A stretch of 13,188 nucleotides of DNA from JAUHWL01 sp964416385 (GTDB lineage: Bacteria; Bacteroidota; Bacteroidia; Flavobacteriales; Schleiferiaceae). The DNA is taken from positions 1-13,188 of the forward strand of contig CAYQDW010000065.1 of NCBI GenBank assembly GCA_964416385.1, written 5' to 3'. The notes under the pieces are model-generated. The model did no database searches, had not been told where the DNA came from, and saw nothing but the letters and a program-made list of their open reading frames with translations. Below, piece by piece: positions 1 to 7,095 of this stretch. The position numbers and the translations under genes were made by a program. Numbering within the stretch: position 1 is the first letter of the stretch; every line of letters starts with the position of its first letter.

Positions 1-17
1 GGTTTTGTTTTAGACAG

Positions 18-91
18 CGGTCCGGACGGGACTCGAACCCGCGACCCCATGCGTGACAGGCATGTATTCTAACCAACTGAACTACCGGACC
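18..91 (-). tRNA. tRNA-Asp (anticodon GTC)
   Basis: Read on the minus strand this is a complete 74-nt cloverleaf. The acceptor arms are GGTCCGG (85-91) and CCGGACC (19-25), with a G discriminator base at 18. The T arm is GGGTTCGAGTCCC (28-40). The anticodon loop is CTGTCAC, which gives GTC, so the tRNA is charged with aspartate and reads GAC/GAU. CCA is not encoded after the discriminator (the next bases read CTG), so it must be added by the CCA-adding enzyme. A strong promoter lies upstream at 208-238. The gene's own downstream terminator would fall outside the window. Confidence 0.97.
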
Positions 92-102
92 AAAATCAAG
101 TA

Positions 103-204
103 TTGTTTTAACAACTTTGGCAACAGCCAAATCAGCTTAAAGCTGCTTGTTTTGTAATGTTCGTTTTGTATTCGCTGTGTAAAGAACTGCGTTTTCTAAC
201 GCGG
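103..204 (-). other. Hairpin-rich leader between promoter and tRNA-Asp
   Basis: This stretch contains four short inverted repeats. One is at 187-204 (GCGTT/AACGC with loop TTCT, extendable by two pairs), right at the expected 5' end of the transcript. The others are at 133-145 (CAGCT/AGCTG, loop TAA), at 116-131 (TTTGGC/GCCAAA, 4-nt loop) and at 103-114 (TTGTT/AACAA). None is followed by a clear T run on the minus strand, so they are not good terminators. A role in 5' processing of the pre-tRNA is one possibility. I see no ORF of note here. Confidence 0.35.
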
Positions 205-207
205 CTG

Positions 208-238
208 CAAATGTAAATTAAATTCAATTTTAAGCAAG
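208..238 (-). promoter_or_regulatory. Bacteroidota-type promoter for the tRNA-Asp transcript
   Basis: On the minus strand CTTG (235-238) is followed after 19 bp by TACATTTG (208-215). This is a full match to the known Bacteroidota -7 consensus TAnnTTTG, with a TTG core at -33 and normal spacing. Transcription would start near 201-204, giving about 110 nt of leader before tRNA-Asp. It lies just after the DUF58 stop codon, so the tRNA does not depend on the DUF58 transcript. Start site and strength are inferred. Confidence 0.65.
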
Positions 239-260
239 CGTTGCGAAAAATTTTCTGAAC

Positions 261-1196
261 TCAATTTAACTTTTGCCGTTTGCGCAAATATGCCAGTAAA
301 ATTTTGTCGAACCCTTGGTTGATATCTGCCTCTATTAAATCTATGCGATACTGCGTGCAGCGCAATTTTAATTGCTGCATACGCTGTTTGCTTTTGGCTA
401 TAAAAGCCTCTTTAACTTCGGCGGGTGTTAGTTTAATCTGCCTACCGGTTTCCATATCAACAAAGCGATATGGTCTGTTTTCAAAGTTAAATGTTTGCTC
501 TAAGTCATGATCTGTAACATGAAAAAGAATCACCTCGTGCTTGTTGTATTTAAGATGCTGCAGCGCTTCAAACACTTTTTCTTGGGTATTCTGATCAGAT
601 TGTATCATGTCAGAAAACAAAATAACCACACTACGCCTGTGCAAACGCTCTGCCAGTTGGTGCAATGTGGTGGTAAGGTCTGTGGTAGTTGCGCTTACCC
701 CCTGCTTTAACTGCAAAAGTTCACTCAATTGGGCATACAAGAGCAACTGATGCCGCAAGGTGTTACTAGCCTCTGAGTGAAAATCAATCTTACTATTAAA
801 GGTGGTTAGGCCCGTGGCATCGCGCTGGCGGCGCAACAAGTTGATTAAAGCGGCTGCGGCATATACAGAAAAGCCGAGTTTATTAAGGTCATTGATGCTG
901 TTTGTGCGCGCTTGCGGAAAAAGCATTGAGGTGCTGGTATCTATCACCAAACGGCAACGTAAATTGGTTTCCTCTTCATAGCGTTTAACAAACAGCTTGT
1001 CTGTTCGCGCAAATAATCGCCAATCAATATGGCGTGTAGATTCTCCTGTGTTGTATAGGCGATGCTCTGCGAATTCAACGCTAAAGCCGTGATAAGGCGA
1101 TTTATGCAGCCCCGTGATAAAACCATCTACAATTTGTTTGGCCATAAAATCAAGGCGCTCAAAATCTCTAACTTGTTGCTGGTTAAATGTAGACAC
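261..1196 (-). CDS. DUF58 / von Willebrand A-like protein
   Basis: A 311-aa cytoplasmic protein of the DUF58 family, whose members usually work with MoxR-type AAA+ ATPases; its exact role is unknown. The family signature is clear: HKSPYHGFSVEF (31-42), then GESTRHIDWRLFART (51-65), KRYEEE (71-76), a MIDAS-like D-x-S-x-S at 86-90 (DTSTS), and FSD at 195-197 in the second strand of the vWA fold. The start is GTG at 1196. An in-frame TAA lies 9 nt further upstream, and a start at Met18 would cut into the conserved N-terminal helix. No Shine-Dalgarno is present. It lies 84 nt downstream of trxA, but a terminator sits between them. No MoxR or Bat gene is in the window, so its partner must be elsewhere. 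No membrane segment or signal peptide is seen. Confidence 0.9.
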   Translation of the reverse strand: MSTFNQQQVRDFERLDFMAKQIVDGFITGLHKSPYHGFSVEFAEHRLYNTGESTRHIDWRLFARTDKLFVKRYEEETNLRCRLVIDTSTSMLFPQARTNSINDLNKLGFSVYAAAALINLLRRQRDATGLTTFNSKIDFHSEASNTLRHQLLLYAQLSELLQLKQGVSATTTDLTTTLHQLAERLHRRSVVILFSDMIQSDQNTQEKVFEALQHLKYNKHEVILFHVTDHDLEQTFNFENRPYRFVDMETGRQIKLTPAEVKEAFIAKSKQRMQQLKLRCTQYRIDLIEADINQGFDKILLAYLRKRQKLN

Positions 1197-1232
1197 GCGT
1201 GCTTAGGCTTTTAATTTTTGATGGCTGAAAAT

Positions 1233-1263
1233 AAAAAAACCGCCTCGGATTGAGACGGTTTTT
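1233..1263 (-). terminator. Rho-independent terminator of trxA
   Basis: On the minus strand the arms are 1252-1263 and 1235-1246, with a 5-nt loop (1247-1251). The core pairs AACCGTCTC with GAGGCGGTT through a single U-G wobble. The hairpin is followed by a T run that merges with the outer A/T pairs. It begins 18 nt after the trxA stop codon and ends about 37 nt before the DUF58 start. The wobble pairs only in the minus-strand RNA (it becomes C-A on the plus strand), so it is oriented for trxA. Confidence 0.8.
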
Positions 1264-1280
1264 GATTTTTAAAATAGGCT

Positions 1281-1598
1281 TTATAAATGTGCCTTTAATT
1301 TGTCTTCTAAAACATTCTTTGGCGCAACGCCAACTTGCTTATCAACAATTTGTCCGTTTTTAAAGATAAGTAACGTAGGTATGTTGCGGATGCCAAATTG
1401 GGCAGCTACGTTGTGATTTTCATCAACATTTACTTTGCCTACTACGGCTTGGCCGTCATATTCTGTGGCCAATTCTTCTACAATCGGACCTACCATGCGG
1501 CAAGGGCCACACCACTCTGCCCAAAAGTCAACTAAAACAGGCTTATCAGCATTTAATACTTCGTTTTGAAAGTTTGCATCAGTTAATTCAAGCGCCAT
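1281..1598 (-). CDS. trxA: Thioredoxin
   Basis: A 105-aa cytoplasmic thioredoxin that reduces protein disulfides and is recharged by thioredoxin reductase and NADPH. The active site WCGPC is at residues 29-33, inside the usual VDFWAEWCGPCRM context, and the cis-proline motif NIPT is at 72-75. Length and domain are standard, with no signal peptide. The start is ATG at 1598 in an AT-rich context with no Shine-Dalgarno. It lies 98 nt after dnaE on the same strand. It has its own candidate promoter (1636-1643) and is closed by a strong terminator (1233-1263), so it can be made as a short single-gene mRNA as well as by read-through from dnaE. Confidence 0.97.
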   Translation of the reverse strand: MALELTDANFQNEVLNADKPVLVDFWAEWCGPCRMVGPIVEELATEYDGQAVVGKVNVDENHNVAAQFGIRNIPTLLIFKNGQIVDKQVGVAPKNVLEDKLKAHL

Positions 1599-1635
1599 TA
1601 TACTGTTATTTAAGAGGTTTTTGTTTCACGAAGGG

Positions 1636-1643
1636 CAAAAGTA
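1636..1643 (-). promoter_or_regulatory. Candidate trxA promoter, -7 box
   Basis: The minus strand reads TACTTTTG, a full match to TAnnTTTG, followed by CCC. Transcription would start near 1630, giving a leader of about 30 nt. No clear TTG is seen at the -33 distance, so the call rests on the -7 box and its position in the dnaE-trxA gap (1599-1696). Confidence 0.5.
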
Positions 1644-1696
1644 ATAGTAAAATTGATTTTTGGTACATGAAAAAGCAATCATACAGAGAATACATT

Positions 1697-4600
1697 TTAG
1701 GTGATGCTTAGCTCTACAAAGCGAAGCGCATATACTTCGTCAACAAAAGCCTTACTCAAGTTGATCATGGCTCTTTTTGGTAGCAAACCCACCTCTAGTG
1801 CTTGTGAAGCATACATCACTTTTAGCTTTACGCGGTTTTTGCCTTTGTGCTTTTTAAATAAACTTGCCAGCTGCGCCACATTGTTTTCATTTAGGTCTTC
1901 TAAGCTCATGCGCATCTCAATTTTACTTTGCAATTCTTCAAATAATTGAGACAACAGTTTTACGTCAGCCACATCAACCACAGTTTCTTTTTCTAGGTTA
2001 TCTCCAATACGTCTTGTACGTTCATTAATGCGCACCTTGATATAAACCATTTGCTCTGTATCAAAGTAGTGTTTGAATTTTAAATAGCTGTTGGTGAAGA
2101 GTTTGAATTCATAATCACCGCTGTAATCTTCAACCTTAAAAATACCCCAACCGTTGCCATTTTGGGCTACCCGATGGTTTACATGGGTTACTATGGCCGC
2201 AAAAGAGAATTCAGAACCCACCATTTTATCAATATTGGCCAAGTCTGTTAGCTTGTTGCGCACAAAAAAATTAATTTCATGGGCAAACTCATCCAGTGGG
2301 TGGGCACTTAGATACATGCCGTTAATTTCTTTTTCCTTTCGCAAGGCCACCATTCTAGGCCAAGGGTTTACAATGGGCAATGGTGGTTCTGGTAAGCTAA
2401 CACCAGATTCTTCACCAAAAAGGGAAACCTGGGCATGGTCTTCTGCGGCTTTGTTGTTTTGCGCATAGCGCATAATTTTTTCCAGAAAGGTCTTTCCATC
2501 GCCTTCATCTGCAAAGTACATGGCGCGATGTTCATTCTTAAAACCATCAAATGCACCGCCTAGAGCGAGATTTTCTAGTGTTCTTTTATTTACAATGCGT
2601 TGCTCTACACGCGCCAAAAGATCAAAAATGCCAGCATACTTACCGTTGGCTTCACGCTCTTCTATGATATGCTCTACGGCTCCCATACCAATACCTTTCA
2701 TACCGCCAAGTCCAAAGCGGATGGCGCCATCTTGATTTACAGTAAAGCGATAGGCAGATTCATTTACGTCTGGGCCCAAAACTGGCACACTCATACGCTT
2801 ACACTCTTCCATAAAGAAGGTAACCTTTTTTATATCTGCCATGTTATTGCTCAGCACAGCGGCCATGTATTCTGCCGGATAATGGGCTTTTAAATAGGCC
2901 GTTTGATAGGCAATCCATGCATAACATGTACTGTGACTTTTGTTAAAGGCATAGCTTGCAAAAGCTTCCCAGTCTTTCCATATTTTTTCGAGAACCGCCT
3001 CGGGATGCCCTTTTTCTGTGGCCTGACTGATGAATTTCGGTTTCATTTTATCAAGCACGGCACGTTGTTTTTTACCCATTGCCTTTCGCAGTACATCGGC
3101 CTCACCTTTTGTAAAGCCTGCCAGTTTTTGAGAAAGCAACATAACCTGCTCTTGATAAACGGTGATACCGTAGGTCTCTGCTAGATATTCTTCCATTTCT
3201 GGCAGCTCATAGCTAATTTCTTCGTTGCCGTGCTTTCTGGCCACAAACTTGGGTATGTATTCTAGAGGGCCTGGCCGATATAGTGCGTTCATCGCTATGA
3301 GATCTGCAAAAACCGTTGGCTTGAGTTCGCGCAAATATTTCTGCATACCAGCACTTTCATATTGAAAAATACCCACGGTTTCTCCCCGCTGAAAAAGCGC
3401 ATACGTCTCTGCATCATCTAGCGGAAATTGATCTGGATCTAGCACCGTGCCGTGTCTTTTTTCTACCAGCCTAACGGCTTCTTTAATAATGGTTAAGGTT
3501 GATAATCCTAAAAAGTCCATTTTGAGCAACCCAGCACTTTCAACCACAGCATTGTCAAACTGGGTACACCACATATCACTGTCTTTTACCGTGCTTACAG
3601 GTATCAGCTCTCTAATATCTGTAGGTGTAATAATCACCCCGCAGGCATGTGTGCCCGTATTGCGCACAGAGCCTTCTAAAATACGGGCTTGTTTTAGGGT
3701 TCTCGCCTCTAAATCGTCTGCCTCATAAACTCTACGTAAGGTGGAAATAAATTCATAGTCCTCACCATTGTACTTTTCGCGCAAGCCTTTATCATCCTCC
3801 TTTAAAACATCTTGCAGCGAGGCGTTATTGGGCACCAATTTTGCCAAGCGGTCTGTATCTGGCAATGAAAGTTCTAATACGCGCCCAGCATCTCGAATAG
3901 AAGATTTGGCTGCCATTGTACCATAGGTAATGATTTGTGCCACTTGGCTGCTACCATATTTATCAATAACGTATTGAATAACGCGCTCTCGGCCTTCATC
4001 TTCAAAGTCGATATCAATATCTGGTAGTGAAACGCGCTCTGGGTTGAGGAAGCGCTCAAACAGCAAATCATAAGCAATGGGGTCTACATTGGTGATGCCA
4101 ATGCAATAGGCTACCGCACTGCCGGCTGCAGAACCACGCCCTGGCCCCACAGAAACGTCCATTTCGCGGGCAGCTTTACAAAAGTCTTGCACAATTAGGA
4201 AGTAACCGGGATAGCCTGTTTTGGCGATGGTATCTAACTCAAAATCTAGACGTTCTTTAATATCATCAGTGATGGTGCCGTAGCGATTTTTGGCGCCTTC
4301 ATAGGTAAGGTGGCGTAAATAGGCGTTTTCTCCGCGTTTTTGTCCGTCAATTTCATCTTGCGGGTCAACAAAAGCTTCTGGAATATCAAATTTGGGGAGC
4401 AACACCTCACGCTGCAATTCATACATCTCAACCTTGTCCAAAATTTCTTGTGTGGTTGATAGCGCCTCTGGAAGGTCTGCAAACAAGGTGCGCATTTCAT
4501 CTGCCGACTTAAAGTAAAATTCAGAATTTGGGAAACCATAGCGGAACCCCTTTCCCCGACCAATTGGCGTGCTCTTGCGCTCGTTCTCTTTAATACAAAG

Positions 4601-6070
4601 CAGCACGTCATGGGCATCATACTCTTCTTTATTGAGATAAAATGTGTTGTTCGCAGCAAAATATCGGATGTTGTGTTTTTTGGCGAAGTCTAAAAGTATT
4701 TTATTAACGTGTGTCTCTTCATCCAAGCCATGCCGGTTAAGCTCTAAGTAAAAGTCTTCACCAAAATGCTCTTTATACCAAAGTAAAGCCTCTTCTGCCT
4801 GAGCCTCGCCTGTATTAAGTATTAAGCTGGGAATTTCTCCTAACAAAGCGCCGCTAGTAATTATTAATCCTTCTTTATAGGTTAGCAGGAGCTCTTTATC
4901 TATACGTGGCACATAATACATGCCATCTAAATAACCGATGCTTGAGAGTTTCGCTAGATTGTGATAACCCGTTTTATTTTTTGCAAGGGCTACGATTTGG
5001 TACCCATTATCTTTTTGCCTTTTATCAGTATGATCTTTACATAAATTAAATTCACAACCAATCACGCCTTTAAATGGATATGGCTTTAATGCTTCGTTAA
5101 GCGTACCCGCCAAAACCGCTTTGTTGTGCTTGTGAACGGGTTCATTAAGCGGAAGTTGCAAAATGGCATTGTTAAAATGAAACGCCCCCATAAGGTTTGC
5201 CAAATCAGTAAGCGCAATACCTGGCATGCCATCTTCTACCGCCTTTGCAATCATTTCTTTAACACCGCTTGTGGCCTGTAAAATACTGTACTGTGAATGG
5301 TTGTGCAGGTGTGCAAACGGCAAATGATCTACATTTTGTGCTTTTCCAGTTTCGGTAGATAATAGGTCTGAGAGCGCTTCTTGCCGTTTATCTTTAGCTT
5401 CTTTAGAGGCCAAGCCAATACGTTTAAATGGCTCGGGATTGTGTTCTTGAAAGGATGAGATAAAAGCCTCATCAACCTGTAATTGTGCGGCAGAAAACTC
5501 GCCAATGCGTAAAAGTTCTAGAAAAATACGCGCGGTTGCCTCAACATCAAAAGCGGCATTGTGGGCCTCATCAAATTGTTCATCAAAAAGATGCACGTAT
5601 AATTCTGTAAGTGTGGGCAGCTTAAAGCGTCCTCCTTTACCGCCTGGAAGTTGGCAAAGTGCCGCTGTATGCTCTGTACAGCTATCAAGTACAATTTTTT
5701 CTTGCAGTGGGGTTAACAAGTTAGCGCGATAAAACTCGCAGCCAACAATATTCATATCAAAAGTTAGGTTATGCCCAACAGCATAGGTAGCCTTTGCTAG
5801 TGCTGTATTAAAAATTTCTAAAACCTCGCCTAACGGTCTGCCCTCTTGTTGGGCGCGCTCTGTGCTAATACCGTGTATTTTTACGGCATTAAAGGGGATG
5901 TCGTAGCCATCAGGTGTAACAATATACTCTTGGGCCTCTATGAGTTTGCCGTACTCATCATGCAGCTGCCAAGCCAGCTGTACCATTCTAGGCCAATTGT
6001 TAGTATCAGTAATCGGTGCGTTATAATTAGACGGCAGTCCGGTGGTTTCGGTGTCGAAGATTAAAAACAT
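1697..6070 (-). CDS. dnaE: DNA polymerase III alpha subunit with fused N-terminal 3'-5' exonuclease
   Basis: A 1457-aa replicative DNA polymerase; DnaE without a fused exonuclease is nearer 1150 aa. Residues 1-190 are a DEDDh proofreading exonuclease: D6 and E8 in FDTETTG, D105 in GHNLTFD, H170 and D175 in AHNAAFD. After a linker comes the PHP domain, starting HLHNHSQYS at 254. The polymerase core has VGPGRGSAAGS (641-651), PDIDIDF (683-689) and MDF (851-853, D852), which supply the catalytic aspartates. The C-terminal part has an OB-fold region (about 1285-1370) and a likely sliding-clamp motif QVSLFG (1214-1219). The PHP site looks degenerate: the usual TDH is TDL (288-290), and the usual NDxHY is NNTFY (474-478). 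In PolC the exonuclease is inserted within PHP, so this is a DnaE with an appended domain. The start is ATG at 6070, directly at the exonuclease motif. Confidence 0.97.
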   Translation of the reverse strand: MFLIFDTETTGLPSNYNAPITDTNNWPRMVQLAWQLHDEYGKLIEAQEYIVTPDGYDIPFNAVKIHGISTERAQQEGRPLGEVLEIFNTALAKATYAVGHNLTFDMNIVGCEFYRANLLTPLQEKIVLDSCTEHTAALCQLPGGKGGRFKLPTLTELYVHLFDEQFDEAHNAAFDVEATARIFLELLRIGEFSAAQLQVDEAFISSFQEHNPEPFKRIGLASKEAKDKRQEALSDLLSTETGKAQNVDHLPFAHLHNHSQYSILQATSGVKEMIAKAVEDGMPGIALTDLANLMGAFHFNNAILQLPLNEPVHKHNKAVLAGTLNEALKPYPFKGVIGCEFNLCKDHTDKRQKDNGYQIVALAKNKTGYHNLAKLSSIGYLDGMYYVPRIDKELLLTYKEGLIITSGALLGEIPSLILNTGEAQAEEALLWYKEHFGEDFYLELNRHGLDEETHVNKILLDFAKKHNIRYFAANNTFYLNKEEYDAHDVLLCIKENERKSTPIGRGKGFRYGFPNSEFYFKSADEMRTLFADLPEALSTTQEILDKVEMYELQREVLLPKFDIPEAFVDPQDEIDGQKRGENAYLRHLTYEGAKNRYGTITDDIKERLDFELDTIAKTGYPGYFLIVQDFCKAAREMDVSVGPGRGSAAGSAVAYCIGITNVDPIAYDLLFERFLNPERVSLPDIDIDFEDEGRERVIQYVIDKYGSSQVAQIITYGTMAAKSSIRDAGRVLELSLPDTDRLAKLVPNNASLQDVLKEDDKGLREKYNGEDYEFISTLRRVYEADDLEARTLKQARILEGSVRNTGTHACGVIITPTDIRELIPVSTVKDSDMWCTQFDNAVVESAGLLKMDFLGLSTLTIIKEAVRLVEKRHGTVLDPDQFPLDDAETYALFQRGETVGIFQYESAGMQKYLRELKPTVFADLIAMNALYRPGPLEYIPKFVARKHGNEEISYELPEMEEYLAETYGITVYQEQVMLLSQKLAGFTKGEADVLRKAMGKKQRAVLDKMKPKFISQATEKGHPEAVLEKIWKDWEAFASYAFNKSHSTCYAWIAYQTAYLKAHYPAEYMAAVLSNNMADIKKVTFFMEECKRMSVPVLGPDVNESAYRFTVNQDGAIRFGLGGMKGIGMGAVEHIIEEREANGKYAGIFDLLARVEQRIVNKRTLENLALGGAFDGFKNEHRAMYFADEGDGKTFLEKIMRYAQNNKAAEDHAQVSLFGEESGVSLPEPPLPIVNPWPRMVALRKEKEINGMYLSAHPLDEFAHEINFFVRNKLTDLANIDKMVGSEFSFAAIVTHVNHRVAQNGNGWGIFKVEDYSGDYEFKLFTNSYLKFKHYFDTEQMVYIKVRINERTRRIGDNLEKETVVDVADVKLLSQLFEELQSKIEMRMSLEDLNENNVAQLASLFKKHKGKNRVKLKVMYASQALEVGLLPKRAMINLSKAFVDEVYALRFVELSIT

Positions 6071-6106
6071 GGAAATAAATTTAAGGAAGCCTTGTGCTTG
6101 AGTTTA

Positions 6107-6138
6107 CGAAAATAAAAACCCTGTGCGGTTATTAGAAA
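6107..6138 (-). promoter_or_regulatory. Candidate dnaE promoter
   Basis: On the minus strand TTTC (6135-6138) is followed after 20 bp by TATTTTCG (6107-6114). Each box has one mismatch to the Bacteroidota TTTG / TAnnTTTG consensus. The implied leader is about 30 nt, and no other minus-strand box in the intergenic region fits better. Confidence 0.4.
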
Positions 6139-6343
6139 GTATCACCTTTGAGTTGCTAACAGTTTAAAGCCACCTAACATAAAATCAGCTCTAATTAACT
6201 ACCCGCGTATATTTCATATTAAAAAAATAGAATCCCTTCGCGTTACACGCAAAAAACAAAACCCTTAATAAATACACTTCGCATCCGATTAAAGCGTTGT
6301 ATTCTGCACCTGTAGACCTACAAAATAAGTGTGTGCCAAAACA

Positions 6344-6390
6344 CCATAAGTCTTTTAGGTTGTAAATGTATTTTAGCCAAAATCTTATGG
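6344..6390. repeat. Imperfect inverted repeat / long hairpin
   Basis: Three paired blocks are nested. CCATAAG (6344-6350) pairs with CTTATGG (6384-6390), TTTT (6353-6356) with AAAA (6379-6382), and GG (6358-6359) with CC (6377-6378), around a loop of about 17 nt. There is no T run next to it. It could fold as RNA on either strand or be the end of a small transposable element; I cannot tell which. Confidence 0.5.
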
Positions 6391-6398
6391 GCAAGCCG

Positions 6399-6429
6399 AT
6401 AAGTTACTGCGGGTTACGCCTTATTTTTT
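6399..6429 (+). terminator. Orphan terminator-like hairpin before rpsP
   Basis: ATAAG (6399-6403) pairs with CTTAT (6420-6424), and inside it GCG (6409-6411) pairs with CGC (6417-6419), leaving a 5-nt bulge. A run of T (6424-6429) follows on the plus strand. No plus-strand gene lies upstream, because dnaE runs the other way. If real, it ends an unannotated plus-strand transcript just before the rpsP promoter. The bulge makes it a weak structure. Confidence 0.35.
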
Positions 6430-6435
6430 CTCTGG

Positions 6436-6467
6436 TGTGCTCGGCATTAAAAAATACCTCATATTTG
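6436..6467 (+). promoter_or_regulatory. Candidate rpsP promoter
   Basis: TGTG (6436-6439) is followed after 20 bp by CATATTTG (6460-6467). Each box has one mismatch to TTTG / TAnnTTTG. GCGCCC follows directly, as at the other promoters in this window. Transcription would start near 6473, giving a leader of about 50 nt. That leader contains a small GGGT/ACCC stem-loop (about 6497-6509). Confidence 0.45.
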
Positions 6468-6526
6468 CGCCCTCAAAATAAATCATTAGCAAACGGGGTT
6501 TCGGACCCTTCTAAAACGATTAATGC

Positions 6527-7081
6527 ATGGCAACTAAAATCAGATTACAGCGTCACGGACGCAAAGGCCGCCCAATTTTCCACATCGTAACTGCAGATAC
6601 ACGTGCAAAGCGTGATGGTAAATTCATTGAAAAACTTGGTATTTACAACCCAAATACCAACCCAGCAACAATTGATCTAAACTTTGAAAGAGCATTGTAT
6701 TGGGTTCAAAATGGCGCACAACCTACTGACACAGCCCGTGCAATTCTGAGTTACAAAGGCGTATTGATGATGAAACACCTTTTAGACGGTGTTAAAAAAG
6801 GCGCACACACAGAAGAGCAGGCTGAAGAAAAATTCAACAAGTGGGTTGAAGATAAAGAAGGTCGTATCAACGCAAAACGTGAAGGTCTTGCAGATGCGGT
6901 GAGCAAAGCAAGAGCTGCACAACTTGAAGCAGAAGCAGAAGTAAGCAAAAAGCGCGCTGAAGCTTTAGCCGCAGCAAACGCAGAGGTAGCTGTAGAAGAA
7001 ACTACTGCCGAAGCAGAAGATGCAACAGCTGAAGAAGCTCCTGCTGAAGAAGCACCCGCAGAAACTAACGAAGGCGAATAA
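6527..7081 (+). CDS. rpsP: 30S ribosomal protein S16 with long acidic tail
   Basis: S16 binds 16S rRNA early in assembly of the small subunit. Residues 1 to about 80 are the standard fold, opening MATKIRLQRHGRKGRP and including FIEKLGIYNP (33-42). The protein is 184 aa, about twice the usual 80-90. The extra part is a charged region likely to be helical (about 90-150), then an Ala/Glu-rich acidic tail ending with two AEEAP repeats (168-177). Long S16 tails are, to my knowledge, common in Bacteroidota. The start is ATG at 6527, which fits the family N-terminus exactly; no Shine-Dalgarno is present. rimM follows after 14 nt, the classic rpsP-rimM pair. trmD and rplS, which often follow in other phyla, are absent here. 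Confidence 0.97.
   Translation: MATKIRLQRHGRKGRPIFHIVTADTRAKRDGKFIEKLGIYNPNTNPATIDLNFERALYWVQNGAQPTDTARAILSYKGVLMMKHLLDGVKKGAHTEEQAEEKFNKWVEDKEGRINAKREGLADAVSKARAAQLEAEAEVSKKRAEALAAANAEVAVEETTAEAEDATAEEAPAEEAPAETNEGE
7028..7057 (+). repeat. 15-bp tandem duplication in the rpsP tail
   Basis: Two adjacent 15-bp units, GCTGAAGAAGCTCCT (7028-7042) and GCTGAAGAAGCACCC (7043-7057), differ at two third-codon positions and encode AEEAP twice. The acidic tail probably lengthens and shortens through such in-frame duplications. Confidence 0.7.
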
Positions 7082-7095
7082 ATTCGCTGTTCCGG

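Larger units (their letters stand above)
6071..6526. other. 456-bp intergenic region between divergent dnaE and rpsP
   Basis: This is the only gap of more than 300 bp in the window. It is AT-rich and holds the dnaE promoter (6107-6138), the rpsP promoter (6436-6467), a short interrupted palindrome TGTAGACCTACA (6311-6322), a large imperfect inverted repeat (6344-6390) and a plus-strand terminator-like hairpin (6399-6429). I find no convincing protein gene. The signature sequences of tmRNA, RNase P RNA and SRP RNA that I looked for are absent. An uncharacterised small RNA or a remnant of a dispersed element are both possible. Confidence 0.6.

Noticed and set aside
133..145. CAGCT/AGCTG hairpin as the DUF58 terminator
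   Set aside because: The stem is only five pairs and no T run follows on the minus strand.
2154..2893. Several open frames of 60-105 codons on the plus strand opposite dnaE
   Set aside because: They are antisense to a highly conserved polymerase gene, show no family motifs, and follow from its codon use.
4246..4659. 137-codon same-strand open frame inside dnaE in another frame
   Set aside because: It lies fully within the intact dnaE frame and resembles no known protein. dnaE needs no frameshift here.
6239..6255. GCGT/ACGC hairpin followed by A residues as a terminator
   Set aside because: The A run follows on the plus strand. On the minus strand the T run comes before the hairpin, so neither direction works.
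6191..6394. 67-codon minus-strand open frame in the dnaE-rpsP gap as a protein gene
   Set aside because: It starts with TTG, overlaps a strong inverted repeat, has no recognisable domain and has an odd residue make-up. It is kept only as a possible repeat or remnant.
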